Positions 7,433 through 16,451 of a stretch of DNA of 64,000 bases are shown in pieces. The stretch's first letter is position 1. Each line of letters begins with the position of its first letter. The notes beneath the pieces are model-generated. The model saw only the letters and a list, made by a program, of their open reading frames with translations, was not told the DNA's origin and made no database searches. The translations under genes and the position numbers were made by a program. The stretch covers positions 1 through 64,000 of IMG/VR virus record IMGVR_UViG_3300031658_000002; one strand, 5' to 3'. Source of the DNA: a virus.

Positions 7433-10400
7433 TTATCCTCCTATAGGTCCTGATGCTAGTTGAATTACTTTACCTACTTCTTTTCCATCCATAACCACCT
7501 TACCTCCTGCTCTTATAACAGATATAAGCTCATCAAGCTTATTGATAATTTCTTCGTTTCCTTTATCTTTCGTGTCCCCTTCTGAAGTTTTTGATTCACC
7601 TCCACCTCCTTCCATCCCAAATAAACCTAGTGACCCAAGCTTATCAAGTACTGGCATAAGAGGTACCAATAATAATAATGATGCAGCAAATAACGTTAAC
7701 GCTCCTGCCATAAGTGTAAATCCAAGCGCTCCAGGAATTAAAACTATCCCCGCAAGACCTAACGCTGCTGTTCCTGTTGCAAAACCTAGAACATCTAAAC
7801 CTTCAGGTATCAAGCCTAGAGATTGAGCGTATTGAGGTAGTACTGCAGAAATTGCAGCCAAACCTAATGTACCCATCAATATAGCACCAAACATCATTCC
7901 CATCCCGGCTACTGCAGCTGCGATTAAACCTAAGCCAATTGAGAATGGTATTATTGCTGCTGGGTCAATACCTGTTAAACCGCCTAGCGCTTCTGCAGCA
8001 GGTGCGATTGCCATTCCTAAAGCTTGGGCTGACATTGCACCTAATAAAATAAATGGCAACATAAGCCCCATACCTGCAACAGCTGCTCCAATTAAACCTA
8101 AGCCAATTGAGAATGGTATTATTGCAGCTGGATCAACACCTGTTAAACCACTCAAAGCTTCTACAGCTGGGTTGATTGCCAAACCTAGAGCTTGTGCGGA
8201 AACTGCACCTAATAAAATAAATGGCAACATAAGCCCCATACCAGCAACTGATGCTGCAATTAAACCTAGCCCTACCCCGAATTGTATTATTGCATTACCA
8301 TCAATACCTTCCAAGCCACTTAAAGCTTCTACAGCTGGGGTAATTGCAAACCCTAGAGCATGAGCTGATAATGTACCTAGTAATATGAACGGTAGCATAA
8401 GTCCCATACCTGCAACTGCTGCTCCCATTAAAGCAAGCCCTAATGCAAATCCTATAATTGCTGCAGGGTCAACTCCTCCTAATTGCTTCATAGCCATTGC
8501 AGCTGGAATTATAGCAAGACCTAGAGCTAATAGCGCAATTGATCCCATGAGTATTGGACCTATCAAGAACCCCATACCTGCTGCTGCTAGACCAAGTATA
8601 ATTAGTGATCCAGAGAATGCTATAATTGATAGTGGGTTAACACCTTCAAGTAAGCTGAATGCGAATGCTGCTGGTATCATTGCAACACCTAATAATCCTA
8701 GTACAAGTAGACCTTTCAGTATACTTGAGAACCCTTTCCCGAGTGATTTAAGTCCTGATGCTAAAAATTTGAAGTTTGTAGCTAGCATTGCTAAAGGTAC
8801 CATACCCATAAATAATAAGAATGGTATTGAAGGTAAAGCCATTAACAAAGCAGGGCCAGCAAGTGCCAATGCTAATATACCTTTGAACGTTCCTTTACCC
8901 ATTGATCTTAAACCAGCAGCTAAATCTTGCATTTTCTTTTTTATGCCGCCTTTTTTACCACCAGCTCCAAGCTTGTCACTACTCTTCATTTGCTTCTTGC
9001 CCATATCTGCCATGTCACCAGCTTTATCTTTTCCATGACCTAATGCGCCTCCAAGTTTTGAACCTTTTAATTTATCTACAACTTTACCTCCCATACCTTT
9101 CAGTGCCGGTGCAAATCCACCTAGTGCTTTTACCCCTGAGCCTAGTAAGTTTGTAGTTGCTGCTATCGTTGTTGCGTTTTCTTTTAAGTAACCACCCATC
9201 CTAGCTGTAGTTTCCATTGCAGTTGCAGCCCAACCTGCTTGTTTTTCGCCTGATTCTGTAAGGCCTGCTGCTTTGTTTAATTGTTTTTCCAAATCAGCTG
9301 TTGTAGTATTCATTAACTCAGCTGTAGCTTTCTTCTGGAAGTAGTCCATTTTACCGAAGGCTTCCAGTCCACCTACTTGTTTAAGCATTTCTGAATAACT
9401 TTCATCTATCTTACCTTCGTACATAAGCTGCTGAGCTTTATCTACATTTACCTGGCGGCCAAGTAACACAGATAGTTCCATTGCACTTGCTCTTGCTGTA
9501 TCTATGTCCATTAACTTGTCGCCTAGTGCTGACATTTGTGAAAGGCTTGTCCCTAGCTTTCCAGCCTGAACTGCCATTGCGCCTAGCTCTTTTACAGATA
9601 TATTACCAAATTTAGATGTAAGCTCCATATTGTCAGCAACATCCTCCATTACTTTTCCTATAGGGAGGCCTGCACCACGAGCTAAATTTGAAACTACTTT
9701 CAATGTTTCTTTAGATGATTCTACTGACGAACCTTCTACAAGCTTCATATGACCAACTAACTTTCCTGCACTTACTTCTGATAACCCTGTCTGCCTTGCT
9801 ATGTTTGAAACTTGAACTATTGCGCTTGCTGAGATATCATTAAGATCTCCCATACCTTCTGCCAAACCAGCCATTGAATCTGCATTTTGTTTAGCAGATA
9901 CTCCAAATGCTGCACCTAATATATTTGCGCCTGCCATTTCTCCAGCCATTGAGGCTGTCTGAGTCCTTGACATCTTCATACTATCACCTGCAGTTGCCAT
10001 TGTATCTGCAAACTTGCTAGCCTGTCTACCCATTTCAACAATGAATAACCCTGTTGCTACTGAGGGATCTTGAATTATATCTATAAAGTCTTCAAACTTT
10101 TCTTTATACTCATCAAAATCTTTTGTTATTTCTTTCTGTCTATCTTTACGCTTCTGCATTTGCTCCAAGAGCTTATGTGAAGGGTCTAATTCTTTTTCTC
10201 TCTCAACTGCCTGGTCTCTTACAAACTTAGCTATATCTTCTTCTATGCTTGCTCTTTGGTCTGCGATTGCTGATGCTTGTAGATCTAGTTGGTATGATTT
10301 ATTTTTTGTAAGTGCTATTCTTTTGAGTGCATCGCTAGTTGCTTCGACAGAAGCTACTCTAGCATTGTCTACTGTCAATAAAAGTTTAGACTTTTGGAGT

Positions 10401-10933
10401 TCATCATCGTAAATAAGAACTAATGCTTCCTTGTTTGAATTGAAGCCTTCTGCAACTGATACTCTAGCGTTGTCAGCAGCCACCAGTTGATTTGATTTCT
10501 GCAGCTCACCATCAGCCATGACAGACATCTTGCCTTTATTTGTAGCTATAGATTCTATGTTTGAAAGCTTAGAGTTATCAATATCTAAAGCCGTTTTTGC
10601 TTTCTGTAAAATTGAATTTGAAAGAACCGCGAGCTTGGCCTGGTTGTTTAGTGTTGTAGTAGAATTGGAGGCCTTTTCAGCTAATATGGCATTTATCTTA
10701 GTCTGTCTTTGAAAGTCCTTATTAGAATTTTCAAGTATTGTTTCACTGCTAGTCTGAGCTGCTGCTTGTAAAACTGAAATACTCGATTGAAGTGATTCTT
10801 GCTGAGCCAATGCTTTGTTCTGTCTCTGAAGTGCCTGTTCGCGCTTCGCATCGTTTGCTGCAGCCCTTGCTGATGACTTTGCAATCTTATCGTAGTACTC
10901 TTGATTCTTTTTAGGTTGTTTATCGCCTGCCAT
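7433..10933 (-). CDS. Tape measure protein (gp29 position)
   Basis: This 1166-residue protein sits between the tail-chaperone genes and the tube cap, where a tape measure is expected. Residues 1-300 are coiled-coil rich (ARAAANDAKREQALQ...). The middle is an Ala/Gly/Met-rich helical region. From about residue 680 there are many hydrophobic helices, including 56-residue repeats with the core GAAVAGMGLMLPFILLG. A conventional Walker or lysozyme motif is absent. T4 gp29 is 590 residues; at about 1.5 angstrom per residue this one implies a tail near 170 nm (inference). The hydrophobic helices may insert into the host membrane during DNA entry. Confidence 0.8.
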   Translation of the reverse strand: MAGDKQPKKNQEYYDKIAKSSARAAANDAKREQALQRQNKALAQQESLQSSISVLQAAAQTSSETILENSNKDFQRQTKINAILAEKASNSTTTLNNQAKLAVLSNSILQKAKTALDIDNSKLSNIESIATNKGKMSVMADGELQKSNQLVAADNARVSVAEGFNSNKEALVLIYDDELQKSKLLLTVDNARVASVEATSDALKRIALTKNKSYQLDLQASAIADQRASIEEDIAKFVRDQAVEREKELDPSHKLLEQMQKRKDRQKEITKDFDEYKEKFEDFIDIIQDPSVATGLFIVEMGRQASKFADTMATAGDSMKMSRTQTASMAGEMAGANILGAAFGVSAKQNADSMAGLAEGMGDLNDISASAIVQVSNIARQTGLSEVSAGKLVGHMKLVEGSSVESSKETLKVVSNLARGAGLPIGKVMEDVADNMELTSKFGNISVKELGAMAVQAGKLGTSLSQMSALGDKLMDIDTARASAMELSVLLGRQVNVDKAQQLMYEGKIDESYSEMLKQVGGLEAFGKMDYFQKKATAELMNTTTADLEKQLNKAAGLTESGEKQAGWAATAMETTARMGGYLKENATTIAATTNLLGSGVKALGGFAPALKGMGGKVVDKLKGSKLGGALGHGKDKAGDMADMGKKQMKSSDKLGAGGKKGGIKKKMQDLAAGLRSMGKGTFKGILALALAGPALLMALPSIPFLLFMGMVPLAMLATNFKFLASGLKSLGKGFSSILKGLLVLGLLGVAMIPAAFAFSLLEGVNPLSIIAFSGSLIILGLAAAGMGFLIGPILMGSIALLALGLAIIPAAMAMKQLGGVDPAAIIGFALGLALMGAAVAGMGLMLPFILLGTLSAHALGFAITPAVEALSGLEGIDGNAIIQFGVGLGLIAASVAGMGLMLPFILLGAVSAQALGLAINPAVEALSGLTGVDPAAIIPFSIGLGLIGAAVAGMGLMLPFILLGAMSAQALGMAIAPAAEALGGLTGIDPAAIIPFSIGLGLIAAAVAGMGMMFGAILMGTLGLAAISAVLPQYAQSLGLIPEGLDVLGFATGTAALGLAGIVLIPGALGFTLMAGALTLFAASLLLLVPLMPVLDKLGSLGLFGMEGGGGESKTSEGDTKDKGNEEIINKLDELISVIRAGGKVVMDGKEVGKVIQLASGPIGG
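7860..8700 (-). repeat. 168-bp tandem repeats in the tape measure
   Basis: The segment equivalent to ctaataaaat recurs at 8041 and 8209 and in diverged form at 8377 and 8545, an exact 168-base period (56 residues), with a weaker unit near 7873. Each unit encodes a hydrophobic pair of helices ending in (V/A)EALSGLxGxD. Confidence 0.9.
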
Positions 10934-10939
10934 AATCTA

Positions 10940-11227
10940 TCAGTTGTATATATCTAAACGCTTTGCTAACTCATCGGCGTGTTTAATTCCATCCTTTGCA
11001 GCTTCTATCTTGTCCATTAAATCCTCTACTGCTTTCTTGCCTTTTGGGCCAGAAGCTGAAATTCTTTCTAGACTAGCTCTATATCTTTTATCGTTTGATT
11101 TTTTTAGTATGCCTGATATATGGTTTAGTACACCATCTACCACGCCTTCTTTGGTAAGACTATTGTTTTCTGAAAGTTTTTTAGAAATTATCTTTCTAAC
11201 GTATTCCCTTAACTTTTTCTGCTTCAT
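10940..11227 (-). CDS. Small basic protein with capsid-targeting-like N-terminus
   Basis: This 95-residue helical, lysine-rich protein starts MKQKKLREYVRKIISKKLSE. The LSE followed by NN looks like a T4 prohead-protease site at the end of a short amphipathic helix. It lies six bases before the tape measure and behind its own late motif (11259-11271) with a GGAG ribosome binding site eight bases from ATG. It may be an internal head protein or a small tail-assembly factor. No family recognised. Confidence 0.7.
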   Translation of the reverse strand: MKQKKLREYVRKIISKKLSENNSLTKEGVVDGVLNHISGILKKSNDKRYRASLERISASGPKGKKAVEDLMDKIEAAKDGIKHADELAKRLDIYN

Positions 11228-11258
11228 TTATACACTCCAGCTTGCGCTTAATTAGTTT

Positions 11259-11271
11259 TATATAAATATCA
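11259..11271 (-). promoter_or_regulatory. Late-type promoter motif
   Basis: The coding strand reads TGATATTTATATA, 31 bases before the ATG of the 95-residue gene and directly after the stop of the frameshifted ORF. Confidence 0.6.
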
Positions 11272-11274
11272 ACG

Positions 11275-11520
11275 TTATTTGGATTTCGAGAAGTTTGGAC
11301 GCCTTATAGATGTATTACTGCTCTTACCTTTTTGAGACTTGTCCATCTGCTCTCTCTCAATCTTGTGCTGATCATTTAGCTTTCTTAAATAAAATAGCCT
11401 TAGATATACCGGCATCTTATATACGTCATCATGACTAAATCCACCGTTTGAGAAATAAAGCAGTTGGAATATCTGCTCGTGTAGAATGGCCTTATAGTTA
11501 AGACCTAGGCCAAAAAAACT
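11275..11520 (-). CDS. Second frame of the gp26-like tail/baseplate chaperone, probably made by frameshifting
   Basis: An 81-codon open frame overlaps the end of the gp26-like gene and has no ATG, GTG or TTG start before its conserved-looking body. It encodes GLNYKAILHEQIFQLLYFSN, then FSHDDVYKMPVYLRLFYLRK, and ends in a polar tail. This resembles the short gp51-like proteins found next to gp26 in T4-like phages (from memory; moderate certainty). The frame is joined to the upstream gene by a +1 or -2 shift on seven T residues (coding strand, 11512-11518). The only in-frame ATG would give about 46 residues and omit half of it. The order tube - this pair - tape measure is that of classic tail-assembly chaperones. 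A homopolymer sequencing error is the main alternative. Confidence 0.7.
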   Translation of the reverse strand, partial: SFFGLGLNYKAILHEQIFQLLYFSNGGFSHDDVYKMPVYLRLFYLRKLNDQHKIEREQMDKSQKGKSSNTSIRRPNFSKSK

Positions 11521-12358
11521 CTACGGTCATGGGAATATTAACTGAATCTTCGTGACCACATTCATCGCATTCAAAGTATATTGACATGTCAACATCAGGT
11601 GTAACCTTTTCAAGATTGTTCCTGAATGCTAAAGAGTCTCTAGATATGAATTCGTTTTCAACAAAGTTGTTTATAGCCTTTACTGTCTCATCACCATCTA
11701 CAGCTGTTATCACTTGCTTAAGTCTACTTGTTAAATCATATGAAATTACAGATGAATGAGTTTTCTTTTTCATTCTCTTTACTTCAGCTTGAATTTTCTC
11801 TTCGTCTGAATGAGAAAGTAACTTGAATGTAAGTGTTTTCTTGCTTAAAGGTAGTTCAAATTCAAATGTGTTTGAATCGGTTGTTATTTCAACGTCTTTG
11901 TTTTCCAAACCTGCTAAGTCTACAGTTTCGCTTTGCTTAGACTGGCACTTAGGACAAGGTATCTCTACAGGATATTCAGCACCATAACCTAATACTCTTG
12001 CTGCTACCATTACAGCGTTTTTATCACCTAATAATAAATCATCGTAGTTTACTCTTACGCCAGCACCATTACTAATAATTAGTGAACGCAATAGCATATC
12101 TATAACTACACCTTTTTGTATTAAATTTTGAGATGTAAGAATATCCTCTTCCTTTGCAGTCATATACTTCATTTCTATCTTACCTGTTCTCAGAGGATGC
12201 CCTTCTGGATATAGCTTACCTTCGCTTGGTAGATCAATAACTTCAGTTGGGAATTTAGAATCTTCAGTTTTCTTTACTTCAGTTTCTTGTATTAGTTGCT
12301 GCTTAAGTGCATCTGTTGTGATTTCCTTTCCAGGATAATCGTCTGTCATTTTTGCCAT
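11498..12358 (-). CDS. 26: Baseplate hub/tail-assembly protein, gp26-like (T4_baseplate family)
   Basis: This 286-residue protein starts with a disordered 35 residues. It then has IDLPSEGKLYPEGHPLRTG..IEMKYMTAKEEDILTSQ, the hallmark of the T4 baseplate gp26-like family, and two CxxC knuckles (CPKC at 135-138, CDEC at 264-267) that could form a zinc site. It follows the tube gene behind its own late motif and an AAGGAG ribosome binding site. Its last codons (EFFWPRS) cover the T7 run where the second frame begins. By position and pairing it may act as a tail-assembly chaperone rather than a structural hub protein. Confidence 0.8.
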   Translation of the reverse strand: MAKMTDDYPGKEITTDALKQQLIQETEVKKTEDSKFPTEVIDLPSEGKLYPEGHPLRTGKIEMKYMTAKEEDILTSQNLIQKGVVIDMLLRSLIISNGAGVRVNYDDLLLGDKNAVMVAARVLGYGAEYPVEIPCPKCQSKQSETVDLAGLENKDVEITTDSNTFEFELPLSKKTLTFKLLSHSDEEKIQAEVKRMKKKTHSSVISYDLTSRLKQVITAVDGDETVKAINNFVENEFISRDSLAFRNNLEKVTPDVDMSIYFECDECGHEDSVNIPMTVEFFWPRS

Positions 12359-12394
12359 TGTATAACTCCTTTTGTATTTTTAATATAACTAGTA

Positions 12395-12407
12395 TATATA
12401 AATATAT
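12395..12407 (-). promoter_or_regulatory. Late-type promoter motif
   Basis: The coding strand reads ATATTTATATA within an AT-rich stretch, about 37 bases before the gp26-like ATG and just downstream of the tube terminator. Confidence 0.5.
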
Positions 12408-12425
12408 ATTAACTTAAAAGTTTGC

Positions 12426-12453
12426 AAAAAAATAGCCTGAATTAACAGGCTAC
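12426..12453 (-). terminator. Intrinsic terminator after the tube gene
   Basis: A seven-base-pair stem (TAGCCTG with CAGGCTA, six-base loop) is followed on the coding strand by seven T residues. It lies 27 bases past the tube stop. Confidence 0.85.
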
Positions 12454-12479
12454 TTAATTTTATATAATAAATGTAATTA

Positions 12480-12971
12480 TTAGTATTGTAGAATCCAGTA
12501 GTCACATCTTATAGTTAAAGCTATGATAGCAGGTACACCGTCATTTTCCCAAGAGATTTCACCAAAGTCAGCATCTGTTAAGAAAGCACCTTTACCAGTC
12601 CATTCTTCTACCTTATCACCTACAGGTCCAAGAACGTTGATTGTTACATCTTTCTTATAGAAGTCTGCATAACCATTTCTACCTGTTACTGATTCATGGT
12701 GGAGCCTTGCCCATTCCATAACAGCCTGAGCACCTGATGGTACAATAGGATCGTATAGTTCTACAGTTATAGCGTCCCAATTACTTCGTCCTTTGATGAA
12801 TCTGGAATTGTTTATGTGCTTAATTTCAGTTTCACCATTTACTAGCTTTGGTCTTGCTGCTTTTCTTATTAAATATGAAGGTATTCCATCTACGTAAAAT
12901 ACGAATCTATTTGTTACCTTTGGTTCAAAGGCCGTGAACATTAGTTCTGTTGGGTCTATTAAATTTGCCAT
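12480..12971 (-). CDS. 19: Tail tube protein, gp19-like
   Basis: This 163-residue protein is the length of T4 gp19. It has the N-terminal pattern MANLIDPTELMFTAFEPKVTNRFVFYVDGIPS, the central VELYDPIVPSGAQAVMEWARLHHE and the closing strand IIALTIRCDYWILQY. These are typical of gp19 tubes, which stack as hexameric rings inside the sheath. It lies directly downstream of the sheath, has its own late motif and a TAGGAG ribosome binding site, and is followed by a terminator, giving a high-output single-gene transcript. Confidence 0.95.
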   Translation of the reverse strand: MANLIDPTELMFTAFEPKVTNRFVFYVDGIPSYLIRKAARPKLVNGETEIKHINNSRFIKGRSNWDAITVELYDPIVPSGAQAVMEWARLHHESVTGRNGYADFYKKDVTINVLGPVGDKVEEWTGKGAFLTDADFGEISWENDGVPAIIALTIRCDYWILQY

Positions 12972-12990
12972 CTTGTTTTATCTCCTATTT

Positions 12991-13003
12991 AGTATAAATA
13001 TCA
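12991..13003 (-). promoter_or_regulatory. Late-type promoter motif
   Basis: The coding strand reads TGATATTTATACT directly after the sheath stop codon and about 20 bases before the tube ATG, whose ribosome binding site is TAGGAG. Confidence 0.6.
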
Positions 13004-15274
13004 CTAATCGTTAAATGTTGCGCCTGTTGGCATTATGTTAAAGTCAACAACAATGAATTCAGCTGCTTTAGCTGGTTGAATAAATATATCACCTTTCATG
13101 ATGTTTCTATCAATGATATCAGGTGTATTGTTTGTTTCATCCATTATAACCTTGAATGCATAAAGACCTTGTCTTTGTTGTACTGATTCCATGTAAGGAT
13201 TAACTTGTGATAAGAATCTGTTTCTAGTTGCTGTTGTGTTGTTTTCGAATATTAAGTATTTAGATACAGATGCAATAAATTTCTTAAGGTTAATTAACAA
13301 CCTTCTTACATTTACACGGTCAAGAGCAGAAGCTTTCTTTTGAAGAGTTTTCTGTCCCCATACAACCACACCTTCACCAGGGAATGAAGCTACCGGGTTA
13401 ACGTTTGATTCATATAATGTATCTCTGTTAGCATGTGTTAATTTTCTTGCAGCCTGTACAACTGTTTCCTGTCCACCTCTATTTAAACCTGCAGGTGCGA
13501 ACCATTCAGCAGATACCTTATCATTAAATGCATAGATACTTGGCATAATTACAGATTGTGGAACCCAGATATATTTACCTGTTGCAGGGTCCGCAATTTG
13601 TACCCATGGCCAATACATTGCTGCATAGCTTGAATCAAAGTTTTCTGCTTGTTGTGTTACTGAAGCTATATTGGTAGTTGTATAATCAACTGGATCAATG
13701 ATTGTCATCATATCGCCACGTTCTTCACATACAGAAACCATTTTGTTAGTTAAAGCAGGAGACATTTGGTATGTAATTCCTGGAGCTATAAGCAAGTTGA
13801 TATCGAATTCATCTTGATTTGCTAAAAGATTGAATGCACAGTTATATGCAATATATCCAGTATCTGATACAGATGCTATATCTAACCCTTGGAAGTTTCC
13901 AGCTGTTGATGCAGAATAGTAATTAGCTATACCTGTTGCGCCTAATGGAGAATCTACAAAGAAGTTAGTACCATCAGCACCACCAGTAAAAGATCCTGAA
14001 CCTATCATCGGTAAAGATGCTGTCAAGTTAGTATCTCTGATATCTCCGTTTTCAGTTAAATAATCGATTGTATTTTTTATAGAGTCTTCATCGATATAAA
14101 CGAACTGTGATCTGTTTTTGTAATTTCCTTTTGGCTGAATAAATGGATACGCTGTTGTTGAATCCTCGACCGACGGTCTTTGAGTTCCAATTACAGCACC
14201 TATATAATTATTTTCATTTGGATCTAGTGAGCAGTTGTTCCATGTTTCAAGAATAACTTTTCTCTTTTTAGAATCATCAGCTCTACGAATCATCAAGGTA
14301 AATGAACCTTTCTTTTCGTTTACATTTGATACTTCCCATCTAACATTGTTTCTTGTACCGAACTTAGTACCAACACCTCCAACTGATTTAGATACAAAAA
14401 CATCATTTGCTGATATCTGTAAATTAGTTAGTGATGAACCTGGTATACTATTCATAAGTCTACCGTCAGTGTGTGTTTTAATTTGAAATGATACATTATT
14501 AACATTGTATGTAGAACCAGATGTCATAACACCGGATCTTGCAGCTAATGATGAAGATGCAGCTACTGCATTTGTTGAAGCAGATGCTGCCATCGCCCAT
14601 GATCCTGAATGGAAAAATATTTGATTTTCGCCAGTTGAAGAACCTGTAATTTCAATTTCTGATACTGCACCGCCTGTGCCTGAGCGAGAAACAAATGTAT
14701 CTCCTGTTATTCCTGCAGGTGTAGTGTTTGAAGTTGTGTTACCAGCAATAAAGTTTGCAGAAAAACTAACTAGTGATGAAGATGCAAAGTAGTATATTGC
14801 AGGTGTTACAGAAGTATTATTTTGTGGCATCGGTGCATCTACACCAACGAATTGATATGCAAGACCTGATGATGCTGTATACTGAACTATCCCTCCGTCA
14901 TGAAGTGATTCTGATGTATGCATAGACATAGAAGCTCTGAACCCTGTGTTTGCAGTTCTCTGTAAATGTGTATGTGAGTTTGCGTTACCAGCGTCTGTTG
15001 GCATAACTCTTACAATAGTTGCAGGTCCACCGTGCTTTAAGTATTCTTTTGCAGTTATTGATGTTAAGTATTGGTAGTAATTACTACCTGACTTAAAAGC
15101 ATCCCCATAAAGAGCTTGATACTCCGAATATGAAAATACTTGGGTTGGTATCAATGCCGGACCTTTTACTGTTGGTCCTACGATTGCAGCTCCTATTGCC
15201 GCAACACCTTGCTGTACAAATGATAAATCATTTTCTCTTGTAAATACACCAGGGCTAATTATTTTTTCAGCCAT
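13004..15274 (-). CDS. 18: Contractile tail sheath protein, gp18-like
   Basis: This 756-residue protein (T4 gp18 is 659) opens with MAEKIISPGVFTRENDLSFV, the sheath N-terminal arm that links subunits. It continues with AAIVGPTVKGPALIPTQVFSYSEY and closes with the conserved assembly core (KYIWVPQSVIMPSIYAFNDK, WFAPAGLNRG, VVVWGQKTLQ, NRFLSQVNPYMESVQQRQGLYAFKVIMDE, KGDIFIQPAKAAEFIVVDF). A Ser/Thr/Ala-rich insertion around residues 130-260 is probably a surface domain. It has a strong GGAG ribosome binding site and its own late motif. Confidence 0.97.
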   Translation of the reverse strand: MAEKIISPGVFTRENDLSFVQQGVAAIGAAIVGPTVKGPALIPTQVFSYSEYQALYGDAFKSGSNYYQYLTSITAKEYLKHGGPATIVRVMPTDAGNANSHTHLQRTANTGFRASMSMHTSESLHDGGIVQYTASSGLAYQFVGVDAPMPQNNTSVTPAIYYFASSSLVSFSANFIAGNTTSNTTPAGITGDTFVSRSGTGGAVSEIEITGSSTGENQIFFHSGSWAMAASASTNAVAASSSLAARSGVMTSGSTYNVNNVSFQIKTHTDGRLMNSIPGSSLTNLQISANDVFVSKSVGGVGTKFGTRNNVRWEVSNVNEKKGSFTLMIRRADDSKKRKVILETWNNCSLDPNENNYIGAVIGTQRPSVEDSTTAYPFIQPKGNYKNRSQFVYIDEDSIKNTIDYLTENGDIRDTNLTASLPMIGSGSFTGGADGTNFFVDSPLGATGIANYYSASTAGNFQGLDIASVSDTGYIAYNCAFNLLANQDEFDINLLIAPGITYQMSPALTNKMVSVCEERGDMMTIIDPVDYTTTNIASVTQQAENFDSSYAAMYWPWVQIADPATGKYIWVPQSVIMPSIYAFNDKVSAEWFAPAGLNRGGQETVVQAARKLTHANRDTLYESNVNPVASFPGEGVVVWGQKTLQKKASALDRVNVRRLLINLKKFIASVSKYLIFENNTTATRNRFLSQVNPYMESVQQRQGLYAFKVIMDETNNTPDIIDRNIMKGDIFIQPAKAAEFIVVDFNIMPTGATFND

Positions 15275-15300
15275 TTATTTTTCTCCTATTATGTAAAAAT

Positions 15301-15315
15301 TAACCCTATGGGTTA
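15301..15315 (-). other. Short hairpin in the sheath leader
   Basis: TAACCC and GGGTTA pair around a three-base loop, between the late motif and the sheath ribosome binding site. If transcription starts about 8-10 bases past the motif, this hairpin lies at the very 5' end of the sheath mRNA, where it could stabilise it. The A/T tract after it is too short for a strong terminator. Confidence 0.4.
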
Positions 15316-15325
15316 TGTTATTTCT

Positions 15326-15338
15326 AATATAAATATAA
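15326..15338 (-). promoter_or_regulatory. Late-type promoter motif
   Basis: The coding strand reads TATATTTATATTAG, about 52 bases before the sheath ATG. It lacks the leading TGA of the best copies. Confidence 0.5.
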
Positions 15339-15357
15339 TGTATGAAGTTCAAAGTAC

Positions 15358-15621
15358 CTATTGCTGAGGAATAAATACGCCTGTTTCCAGGTTTAATTCA
15401 CCAGTACCGTACTTTGTTGAGAGTTCTTTTACAAAAGATTTCTCATCACTTCTAGTCTTTTTATATTCTTCTTTTATCTGCTTTTCTGATTCGTCTAATA
15501 CTAACTGGTCCATTGCTAGCTGACCATAACTTACTGTCAACGTATCATATTTGCTTTTGAAGTCTTCTACTTTCTTCATTTCTTCTTCTGTAAACTTTGT
15601 GCTTTTTTTAATTTCAGCCAT
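15358..15621 (-). CDS. Small coiled-coil protein between tail terminator and sheath
   Basis: This 87-residue, highly charged protein (KFTEEEMKKVEDFKSKYDTL...) is predicted to form one long helix, then a short tail ending ETGVFIPQQ. It has an AAGGAG ribosome binding site and follows the gp15-like gene in the same operon. No named family recognised. Position suggests a tail or neck accessory or assembly factor. Confidence 0.8.
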   Translation of the reverse strand: MAEIKKSTKFTEEEMKKVEDFKSKYDTLTVSYGQLAMDQLVLDESEKQIKEEYKKTRSDEKSFVKELSTKYGTGELNLETGVFIPQQ

Positions 15622-15644
15622 TTTTAATTCTCCTTATAACTTGT

Positions 15645-16451
15645 TTAGAAACCTTTATTTTTTTTAAACTCATCTTCACCAGGACTTAGGTTTCTTTTTA
15701 CATCCTCTAATGATGAAACTGTTTCGCTATTTATTGTTATACTTACTTTCCCATAGTCTTTAGGGTTGTAACTGCTCATTGCCTTCTGTATATTATCAGG
15801 TATTATGAACCCATTCATTCCTATTGTAAACGTCGCTTTGGCTATTCTATCCTCTCCTTGAGCAGTTGCTGATTCTATATCAAAACTATCAATTTTAGAA
15901 AGAAACTTGAATGTATTATCCTTGCCCCAATATTGACCTTCAGCATAATTTATATCTTCTACTATCTTATTTAGCTGTTCTAGATACTCTGCATATATAA
16001 CGCAATCATAGCTTAGCTTTACATAATCAGGTATTACAACGTTGTGGAATTCAGTCTGTGGCTTTCTGCCTATTAGTATATCGAAGTTGTCATATCTATT
16101 TTTTGAAGAATAATTCTTTTGAAAGCCGTAGTAAAGAGGGTTACTTGTATCTACCTTGCTCCCTAAATCCCTTCTCTTCTCTACACTTGTTCTTTTGTAT
16201 ATAATTGCTGGATACTGAATCTTGCCTTTTTTATCTCTGTATACCCCTGTCTTTTGTATCGACTTCCATCTTTCAGGTGAACCATATACTACAGGTACAT
16301 TTATTCTTTCGCCATCTTCCATTACACTTGGCTGTATTATGTTGTCGAAGTAGTATTTTATTACAGTATCTACATCATATAGATTTACTGATAAGTCTTT
16401 TGCGTTGTCATCACGTCTAATCTGATTAGATCTATCTACTTTTTTATCCAT
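15645..16451 (-). CDS. 15: Tail sheath stabilizer/terminator, gp15-like
   Basis: In T4, gp15 caps the sheath and tube and connects to the neck. This 268-residue protein has ERINVPVVYGSPERWKSIQK and YPAIIYKRTS near the N-terminus, then LSYDCVIYAEYLEQLNKIVEDI and a TFTIGMNGFIIPDN strand, the pattern of gp15 homologues (T4: 272 residues). I chose ATG 16451, with AGGTGG upstream, over GTG 16460. It overlaps the end of the gp14-like gene by 8 bases and precedes the small coiled-coil and sheath genes. Confidence 0.75.
   Translation of the reverse strand: MDKKVDRSNQIRRDDNAKDLSVNLYDVDTVIKYYFDNIIQPSVMEDGERINVPVVYGSPERWKSIQKTGVYRDKKGKIQYPAIIYKRTSVEKRRDLGSKVDTSNPLYYGFQKNYSSKNRYDNFDILIGRKPQTEFHNVVIPDYVKLSYDCVIYAEYLEQLNKIVEDINYAEGQYWGKDNTFKFLSKIDSFDIESATAQGEDRIAKATFTIGMNGFIIPDNIQKAMSSYNPKDYGKVSITINSETVSSLEDVKRNLSPGEDEFKKNKGF

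Noticed and set aside
8385-9038. 217-codon plus-strand open frame
   Set aside because: It is antisense to the Ala/Gly-rich tape-measure repeats; proline/alanine-rich low-complexity product, no ribosome binding site.
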